This document shows positions 1-4,857 of a stretch of 7,432 nucleotides of DNA, one piece after another. Position numbers and translations under genes: made by a program. The notes beneath the pieces are model-generated. The model saw nothing but the letters and a program-made list of their open reading frames with translations, searched no databases and was not told the origin of the DNA. Source of the DNA: JBEKZQ01 sp049509675 (GTDB lineage: Bacteria; Planctomycetota; Planctomycetia; Pirellulales; Thermoguttaceae); contig JBEKZQ010000415.1 in NCBI GenBank assembly GCA_049509675.1, forward strand, positions 1-7,432, in the 5' to 3' direction. How positions within the stretch are numbered: position 1 is the first letter of the stretch; each line of letters starts with the position of its first letter.

Positions 1-1569
1 GACCTGCTTGAGGGTCAGGGGTTCCTGCCCCCTTTGCAGGCCGAAACGTCTAATGATAATCTTCTGCTCGCGCTCGTCAAGCTTCCCCAGGATTTTTTCC
101 ACCTGGGCCGCCCGCTGGAATTGAGAAGATTCCTGCTCGAACTGATCGCTCCGCGCATCCTCCTCGGCCGTGAACATCTCCGCATAGCTGGTGCGGAACC
201 GATCTCGATGCCGGTGTTCGTCGGGAATAGTGCGGGCGAAATTCTTCATGATTGCCCAACTGGCGTAGGTGCTGAACTTGAACCCCCGGGCGAAGTCGAA
301 CTTCTCGACCGCCCGCATCAACGACATGTTGCCGTCGCTGACCAACTCGAAGAAGCTCTCGGCCGGCCCGACGTGCCGCTTGGCGATCGACACGACCAGC
401 CGCAAGTTGGCCCGAATGATCTGGTTCTTCGTGGCCACCACGTCGTCGTAATACCGCTCGATCTGCTCCATGAGCGAGCTCTTGGGCTGTGCGCGGTCGA
501 GCTGCTCGCGCAGCTTGCCGGCCTTGAACTTCAAGTAGTTCATCTTGCGGAACAGATGGGCCTCCTGGGTGCGGTTCAACAGGGGCACCTCGTACAGGCT
601 CACCAAGTAGGGGGGTAAGCCGCTGGGCAGCCGCGGCTTCTTCACGGCCTCCTGGCTGGCCGGCAGCGGACCAAGCACCACCCGCTCCTGCTTCTGCAAC
701 CGCAAAATCCGGGCAAAGTTCTCATTGGGTATGTAGTCCAGCGGTAGTTCGAAGAGCCGCTGGGCCCGCATCTCGCCGACAATCCGGTAGATGCTCGCCC
801 GGGTGCGGCAAAATCGCTTTGCCAAGGCGTCGGCCGACTCGCCCCGATGAAACTGCTGATAAATCTTCCGCTTGGTTTCCAGGCGCAGCGGCACGTGGCT
901 GTCGGGAAAGACGGCGATTTCCGGATGGTCCGCGTCGAACTGCTTCAACGTGTAGCGAATCGTCTCGGGACTGCGGCCAGTCCGCCGCGCCAAGCGATGG
1001 GTGATTTCGGCCGGACAACCGCCGGCCCGGGCCAGCCGCCGCGCGCGACGGATGATCGTCATGCGCTCGCCTTCGGAAAGCTGGCTGAAACTGCCCGCTC
1101 GGCGGACCTTGTCGGAGTTCCGCGCCACGAACCGATCCACCGAGCTTGCCAGAAAGCCCACCCGCTTGCGACCGTCCAACACGAACCGGCGGCTGATCAG
1201 GCCCAGCCGCCGCCACCGCGAGATGGTCTTGGTCGACACGCTGAACCGCTTGGCCAACTCCTCGATGGTCAGCACGGCCTCGCCCGCCGTCTCGGCCGGG
1301 ACGTTCGCCGAGTCCGACAGGTCTTCCACGAACAGACGCAGATCGTGGCTGGCCTCCCAACCCGAGAAAGCCGCATTCGGATGGGAGTCCGGCCGGAAGT
1401 TGGTGATCCTGTAGCAGAGGTACTCGTAGGTATAGGTGCGGGCCGCGTCGATTTCCGCCAGCAGTTTCTCCGCCTGCGCTACTTGTTCCAGCTTTTTTTC
1501 CCGGGGAGCGAAACGGACCTGCTGATCGCGCAGTTCGCGAATGGCCGAATTCAAATACTCGCTATGCAT
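1..1569 (-). CDS. Sigma-70 family RNA polymerase sigma factor with HTH-rich N-terminus (C-terminus cut by window edge)
   Basis: This frame is open for 523 codons from ATG at 1569 to the window edge. The ATG has a good Shine-Dalgarno (AGGAG, 6 nt spacing), and an in-frame TAA lies 19 codons upstream. The product should bind core RNA polymerase and direct promoter choice. Residues 1-95 are unassigned. Residues 99-150 look like a MerR/HTH_17-type helix-turn-helix (TIEELAKRFSVSTKTISRWR). Residues about 165-210 and 230-268 look like two more HTH units. Sigma region 2 spans about 330-460, with RANLRLVVSIAKRHV at 387-400 and GFKFSTYASWAIMKNFAR at 429-446. Only about 30 residues separate it from region 4 (VEKILGKLDEREQKIIIRRFGL, about 490-511), so canonical region 3 seems absent or very short. 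The window ends just before the region 4.2 HTH. Relative to E. coli sigma70, W433 is kept as W438, but W434, Q437 and T440 correspond to A439, K442 and A445. This suggests a non-housekeeping factor. The family call is firm; the regulon is unknown. Confidence 0.93.
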   Translation of the reverse strand, partial: MHSEYLNSAIRELRDQQVRFAPREKKLEQVAQAEKLLAEIDAARTYTYEYLCYRITNFRPDSHPNAAFSGWEASHDLRLFVEDLSDSANVPAETAGEAVLTIEELAKRFSVSTKTISRWRRLGLISRRFVLDGRKRVGFLASSVDRFVARNSDKVRRAGSFSQLSEGERMTIIRRARRLARAGGCPAEITHRLARRTGRSPETIRYTLKQFDADHPEIAVFPDSHVPLRLETKRKIYQQFHRGESADALAKRFCRTRASIYRIVGEMRAQRLFELPLDYIPNENFARILRLQKQERVVLGPLPASQEAVKKPRLPSGLPPYLVSLYEVPLLNRTQEAHLFRKMNYLKFKAGKLREQLDRAQPKSSLMEQIERYYDDVVATKNQIIRANLRLVVSIAKRHVGPAESFFELVSDGNMSLMRAVEKFDFARGFKFSTYASWAIMKNFARTIPDEHRHRDRFRTSYAEMFTAEEDARSDQFEQESSQFQRAAQVEKILGKLDEREQKIIIRRFGLQRGQEPLTLKQV

Positions 1570-1575
1570 GTCAGG

Positions 1576-1583
1576 CTCCTCTC
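1576..1583 (-). promoter_or_regulatory. Ribosome binding site of the sigma factor gene
   Basis: Read on the minus strand this is GAGAGGAG, with AGGAG ending 6 nt before the ATG at 1569. It supports that ATG over in-frame upstream alternatives such as GTG, which lie between the site and the upstream stop. Confidence 0.7.
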
Positions 1584-1745
1584 TGTCCCCCCAACGGAAT
1601 TTGCGGCTGACAGCACACACCTCTTACGGGTATAACCACGGAACGTCACTTGGCCACTCCGGGATTTTACACTACCACAGTTGACAAAAATATACAATCC
1701 CTCGCCAGACTTGCGTGAATCGCTGCCATCAGGAAAATCAACATG

Positions 1746-1767
1746 TTGTGTTCAAGCGGGAACACAA
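1746..1767. repeat. Perfect 8-bp inverted repeat (hairpin or operator-like)
   Basis: TTGTGTTC at 1746-1753 and GAACACAA at 1760-1767 are exact reverse complements around a 6-nt spacer. The repeat lies about 180 bp upstream of the sigma gene start. It is not followed by a T-run, so a terminator is unlikely. A dimeric repressor operator is possible, but nothing in the sequence shows it. Confidence 0.5.
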
Positions 1768-1874
1768 ACACTATATATTGTTCTTCTCCGATGCGGACCG
1801 ACACCCGTTCTTTGGCATTTCCCATGCCTTGGACACTATGCAAAGGACTTTTTCACATCGACGTCGGAACGTAG

Positions 1875-1990
1875 TGGTCTGTCCATTTCGACATTACCGG
1901 TTGGGTGCCACTGCTGGCTTGCCCAGCAGTGCTGGAAACACGGTTGGACAAGCCAACCGTGGCACCCGTAAACTCAAGTTGGACAGACCA
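1875..1990. repeat. Nested palindromic element with two inverted hairpin units (REP/BIME- or MITE-like)
   Basis: Three levels of perfect inverted symmetry are visible. The outermost arms are TGGTCTGTCCA (1875-1885) and TGGACAGACCA (1980-1990). Inside them, GGGTGC (1903-1908) pairs with GCACCC (1962-1967) and closes two hairpins. Hairpin one is CACTGCTGG (1909-1917), loop CTTGC, CCAGCAGTG (1923-1931). Hairpin two is CACGGTTGG (1939-1947), loop ACAAG, CCAACCGTG (1953-1961). The central spacer is CTGGAAA. Units 1903-1931 and 1939-1967 are inverted copies, 24 of 29 positions alike; four of the five differences form two compensated base-pair changes and one is in the loop. The layout resembles a BIME (a pair of REP sequences) or a small MITE with 11-bp ends. 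No transposase is present, and no clear target-site duplication was seen. Confidence 0.8.
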
Positions 1991-2043
1991 GCATGTTTTC
2001 GGTCACGAGTCCGGCCAAATGGCAATGCCTGTCAGCCGAAAAA

Positions 2044-2056
2044 TGGACCAGACCCC
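2044..2056. repeat. Degenerate outer-arm motif (third copy)
   Basis: TGGACCAGACCCC resembles the right outer arm of the element at 1875-1990 (TGGACAGACCA) with one inserted C. The bases next to it, read on the minus strand, continue as TCCATTTTTCGG, close to TCCATTTCGA beside the left arm. It may be a remnant of another copy of the element. It is short, so chance similarity cannot be excluded. Confidence 0.3.
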
Positions 2057-2125
2057 AACTTTGCAGTTCTCCTGCCTTTGGGGCTGAGTTTCTTTCAATT
2101 TGTGCAACTCCGTTAGGTAAATTCC

Positions 2126-3553
2126 ATGAAGAAGATCCATCTGCTGTGGTGCGTTCTGATATTGGTCGCCGGTGGGCCCACGCAAGTTCCCGCCCGGGCT
2201 GACGAAAAGGCGCCTGTGTACGCGATACACAGTAGCCGCCAGGGGGGGCAAGTCGACAAAGTGGCCGTCATCCTCGAAGTGGGGGGGGATCTCCTGGAAC
2301 AGGCCGAGGGCAAAGTCCGGCGCGTCCCCATGGACGGCACATGCACTCTAACCTATGAAGAGCGAAACCTCGATCCCGGCGCCACACCCGACAGCGGCAA
2401 CCGGTCGCTACGGTACTACGAAAAGGCCATCGCCCAGATCAAGGCCGGCCCGGACAGCAAGAAGCTGGAACTGCGGCCCGAACGGGTTCTGGTGGCGGTG
2501 CGACGAGACCCCCAGGAAGCATTCCTCTTCTCGCCCCGCGGCGAGTTGACCGACGACGAGCTGCAACTGATCGACGTTCAGGGCAATAGCGTGTTGTTGG
2601 ACGGTTTGCTTCCCGAGCCGCCGATCCACGTCGGCGAGAACTGGAAAGTGCCGCAAAAAGCCCTGGTCCCCTTGTTGGCGCTGGATGAGCTTCGCAGCAG
2701 CACGGTCGAGATGTACTTGAAGGAAGTCACGCCGCTGGTGGCGCGGATGGAACTTGCCGGAGAGGCGGAGGGGGTCATCAACGGCGTGACCGCGAAAATC
2801 GACCTCAAGGCCAAGTGCCGCTTCGACCTGAAGACGAAGCGGATCGACTGGTTCGCCATGCTCGTGAAGGAGAAGCGGGAGATCAGCGTCGTGGAACACG
2901 GTTTCGACGTCACGGCCCGGGTGCAGGTGCGGATCACTCCCCAGCCGGCGCCTCAGCACGTGAGCGACGAGGCCCTCAAAGACGTATCGCTGGAAGCCAC
3001 GCCGGCGCTTGCCCAACTGCTGTTTCAGGCCGCCGACGGCTCGTGGTGCGTGTTGCACGACCGGCGCTGGCACATGACCGATCGTTACCACGACCTGGCG
3101 CTGTTCCGCTTCTTGGACCACGGACAGGAAGCGGCGATGTGCAAGATATCGCCGGCCATGCAGGTGCCCGAGGGCAAGAAGGTCTCGTTGGAGGAGTTCC
3201 GCGGCGACGTGCAGAAAACGCTGGGCAAGGATTTTGGCGCGTTCGTCGAGGCCGACCGTCTTGCCGGCGACGCCGGCTACGAAAGCTATCGCGCGGTGGT
3301 GCGGGGAACGGTTTCGGACGTGCCGATCCAGTGGCATTATTACCTGGTCGGCGACGGCCGCGGCCGGCAGGCCGCCTTCGCCTTCACGGTGGAAGAGAAG
3401 CGGCTGGAGGTCTTCGGCAAGACCGGCGAGCGGCTGGTGCGATCGTTCCGTTTCCTGGAGCCGAAAAAGGCGGAGAAAGCGACGCCCGAAAAAGCAGACA
3501 AGGAGAAGGCCAGCGGGGCTGAGAAGGCGAACATCAAGGCGAACATCAAGTAA
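2126..3553 (+). CDS. Exported protein of unknown function, possible two-domain, K/A/E-rich tail
   Basis: This encodes 475 residues starting at ATG 2126; no strong Shine-Dalgarno is visible upstream. Residues 1-25 form a Sec-type signal peptide: MKK, a hydrophobic core LLWCVLILVAGG, and a probable cut after ARA (25), so the mature protein should leave the cytoplasm. There is no lipobox. Residues about 28-270 are predicted beta-rich and contain LLPEPPIHVGENWKVP at 161-176. That motif recalls the conserved P-V-x-x-G-x-x-W turn of DUF6263-like secreted proteins; this is resemblance, not proof. Residues about 290-443 look like a second alpha/beta domain ending in ERLVRSFRF, somewhat like PsbP/Mog1-fold proteins. 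Residues 446-475 are low complexity, rich in Lys, Ala and Glu, ending in a doubled ANIK. The tail is likely disordered and may bind an acidic surface. No catalytic motif was recognised. The gene stands alone, divergent from the sigma gene. Confidence 0.87.
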   Translation: MKKIHLLWCVLILVAGGPTQVPARADEKAPVYAIHSSRQGGQVDKVAVILEVGGDLLEQAEGKVRRVPMDGTCTLTYEERNLDPGATPDSGNRSLRYYEKAIAQIKAGPDSKKLELRPERVLVAVRRDPQEAFLFSPRGELTDDELQLIDVQGNSVLLDGLLPEPPIHVGENWKVPQKALVPLLALDELRSSTVEMYLKEVTPLVARMELAGEAEGVINGVTAKIDLKAKCRFDLKTKRIDWFAMLVKEKREISVVEHGFDVTARVQVRITPQPAPQHVSDEALKDVSLEATPALAQLLFQAADGSWCVLHDRRWHMTDRYHDLALFRFLDHGQEAAMCKISPAMQVPEGKKVSLEEFRGDVQKTLGKDFGAFVEADRLAGDAGYESYRAVVRGTVSDVPIQWHYYLVGDGRGRQAAFAFTVEEKRLEVFGKTGERLVRSFRFLEPKKAEKATPEKADKEKASGAEKANIKANIK

Positions 3554-3831
3554 ACCAATCACGAGAATCCGCACGTCCTTGGGCCAATTCCGTGTCTTGA
3601 AGCAGACCCGTTGGACACAATCGTGTAGAAGCATTACGGCTGCACGTGCTCGACGTTAGGAGAATCCGGATGGACCCGAAAGACGATCTTGTCCATCATC
3701 ACTCCTCGCCCGAAGCCAGGATCGCCCTATTTCGCTCGCTCTTTCGTGGACGCGGCGATGTCTATCCTCGTCGCTTCGAGAGTCGCAAGACCGGCAAAGC
3801 CGGTTATCAACCTGCGTGGGTCGCTTCGCCA
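3554..3831. other. Intergenic stretch with REP-like short repeats
   Basis: No gene is supported here. The stretch separates the exported-protein gene from the chimeric pseudogene. Its right part carries a 6-bp hairpin (3790-3804) and two copies of GTCGCTTCG at 3770-3778 and 3820-3828, each followed within 4-8 bases by a TCGCAA core. No T-rich terminator follows the stop at 3553. Confidence 0.6.
3790..3804. repeat. Short GC-rich hairpin flanked by a 9-bp direct repeat
   Basis: ACCGGC (3790-3795), loop AAA, GCCGGT (3799-3804) form a perfect hairpin. It lies between direct copies of GTCGCTTCG at 3770 and 3820. The tight hairpin with a three-base loop is REP-like and sits next to the 3' break of the recombinase fragment. 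Confidence 0.5.
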
Positions 3832-4464
3832 TCACGCTCGCAATGCCACTCGGCTGAGCGAACCGGGTTGCGTGTGCCAACGAATGTAGGCAGGCACGCG
3901 ACCTTGAATCAGCACGCGGATTTCGTCGGGAGACAAGAACCACTTGCCGCCTTCAACCTGGCCGGAAACCGGGTTCTTGCGACCGGGCCGGTGAATTCCA
4001 TAGGCATAAGCACCGGCGTAGATCGGATGGCGCAGCATCGCCGGAATGCGGTCATGCGCGGGACGACGCCATTCCAACTGACCGCGTTTCGGACCACGCA
4101 GGCAGCGATAGCCGAACTGGATCTTGTTCTGCTTGACGTAGCAAAACACTCGCCACACTGTCCCCAATTCCTCGAATTTGTCAAAGACCAACTGGACGAC
4201 GCCGCGAGCCTGTTCGTCCGGCTCCTGCAAGACTTCGCCTGACGGCGACTTGATGTAACCGATCGGCAAATGCAGGAACAATTCCGCCAGCGTGCCGTTG
4301 TTCAGTCCATCGACGCCCGCGCCCGAATCGCCGCGGAGATTCCACGGCACGCCGTTGAGCTTGAACTGCGGGCTGTCCCATTCCCATTGCCGGAAACCGA
4401 ATGGAGTGCGGCGCACGTCGACGACCTTGCCGCCCAGCAGGATCTTGGTCACCACGTGATACAC
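3832..4464 (-). pseudogene. Serine recombinase fragment (Recombinase-domain part only), fused in frame to a GH2-like fragment
   Basis: The minus-strand frame is open from 4488 to a TGA at 3832; a nominal GTG start lies at 4464 but no credible start context exists. Frame residues are counted from that GTG. Residues about 54-196 (4305 to 3877) match the middle of large serine recombinases (Recombinase domain, PF07508-like). Typical signatures are ELFLHLPIGYIKSPSGEVLQ (61-80), PDEQ, VFDKFEELGTV (93-103), RGPKRGQLEWRRP (123-135) and HPIYAGAYAYG (146-156). The N-terminal resolvase domain with its catalytic serine is missing, and so are the zinc ribbon and coiled coil after PAYIRW (191-196). The last 14 residues look unrelated. 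It cannot catalyse recombination and is most likely a relic of an integrated element. Residues 1-47 belong to a different family (see the GH2 fragment). The recombinase identity is strong; the pseudogene status follows from the missing domains. Confidence 0.8.
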
Positions 4465-4488
4465 CTGCGGATCGTCGGGCCACCAGAG
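4324..4488 (-). pseudogene. GH2-like glycoside hydrolase fragment, 5' part of the chimeric frame
   Basis: Immediately after an in-frame TAG (4491-4489) the frame reads LWWPDDPQVYHVVTK, then VVDVRRTPFGFRQWEW and FKLNGVPWNLRGD. This is the typical end of the beta-sandwich domain of GH2 enzymes leading into the catalytic barrel: a W-P-D-x-P-x-x-Y strand, then F-G-F-R and L-N-G-x-P-x-x-x-R-G. About 55 residues remain. Neither the N-terminal jelly roll nor the catalytic barrel follows; after GDS (4324) the frame passes into recombinase sequence by about 4305. It is on the opposite strand to the complete GH2-like gene at 4858. It differs from that gene's matching segment (VGMREF, MLNGKDIYLRGASI), so it is not a recent copy of it. 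Confidence 0.65.
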
Positions 4489-4491
4489 CTA

Positions 4492-4857
4492 ATCGCTCCG
4501 CCGCGCCCGTGGGCCCAACGCACCCCTATTCTCCGCTTTGGTAATCGGGGCCAGAGGCATGGAGAGACCGGTACATAGGCGGCTTCGTCCTCGCGTGGCT
4601 CGGACTCGCCGCCTGCTGGAGAATCACGCCATCCGTCCGGAGCGACGATTTGCACTGCCAACTCCGGTGTATGCGCGACAGGGCGATGGCGAGAATCTTT
4701 CCTGTTCGACGATTATACTTCGGCCAAATCGATCTGTAACCGGGGACGATCGCGTCTGAGTTGGTGCATTGGCAAACTACGGTCGCCGGGCTATAGTGAC
4801 GGTCCAGAGAGTTGATGCCGATCTCAAACCTGTATTTCGCCAGACGATTGGAACCCA
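4492..4857. other. Intergenic region upstream of the GH2-like gene
   Basis: No gene is supported across these 366 bases. All three minus-strand frames have open stretches, but none shows a recognisable family. One, from ATG at 4560, runs 23 codons to the TAG at 4491-4489, in frame with the GH2 fragment. The promoter of the GH2-like gene should lie in the right part, but no clear -35/-10 pair was found, and only a weak GGA precedes its start. Confidence 0.55.

Larger units (their letters stand above)
1584..2125. other. Divergent intergenic region with structured repeats
   Basis: This 540-bp gap lies between the divergently oriented sigma factor and exported-protein genes, so it must hold the promoters for both. 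Short plus-strand frames here have no recognisable protein content, and the protein-coding look of the flanking genes is absent. It contains an 8-bp hairpin at 1746-1767, the nested palindrome at 1875-1990 and a related motif near 2044, each listed separately. No confident -35/-10 pair could be chosen for either gene. Confidence 0.7.

Noticed and set aside
34..618. 194-codon plus-strand frame
   Set aside because: It is antisense to sigma regions 2 and 4; the minus-strand motifs are unmistakable.
847..1635. 262-codon plus-strand frame
   Set aside because: It is a mirror of the sigma factor gene, which shows clear family motifs on the minus strand.
1669..1697. Possible sigma gene promoter on the minus strand (TTGTAT, 17-bp spacer, TAGTGT)
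   Set aside because: The spacing is ideal, but both hexamers are weak and planctomycete promoters are poorly defined, so it is not called.
1604..2038. 10-bp inverted pair CGGCTGACAG (1604-1613) and CTGTCAGCCG (2029-2038)
   Set aside because: A 10-base match across about 500 bp is not rare by chance, and there is no extension at either side.
1715..2116. 133-codon plus-strand frame across the intergenic region
   Set aside because: It runs through the nested palindrome, has no ribosome binding site, and its composition does not look like a protein.
2408..3634. 408-codon minus-strand open frame
   Set aside because: It is antisense to the exported-protein gene, whose plus-strand translation has a signal peptide and sensible domain-like composition. 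The antisense product is rich in R, H, L and Q, typical of a mirror frame in GC-rich DNA.
3634..3699. 21-codon minus-strand frame with an AGGAG just upstream
   Set aside because: It is too short and resembles no known peptide, and two of its three borders are rearranged DNA. A chance Shine-Dalgarno is likely.
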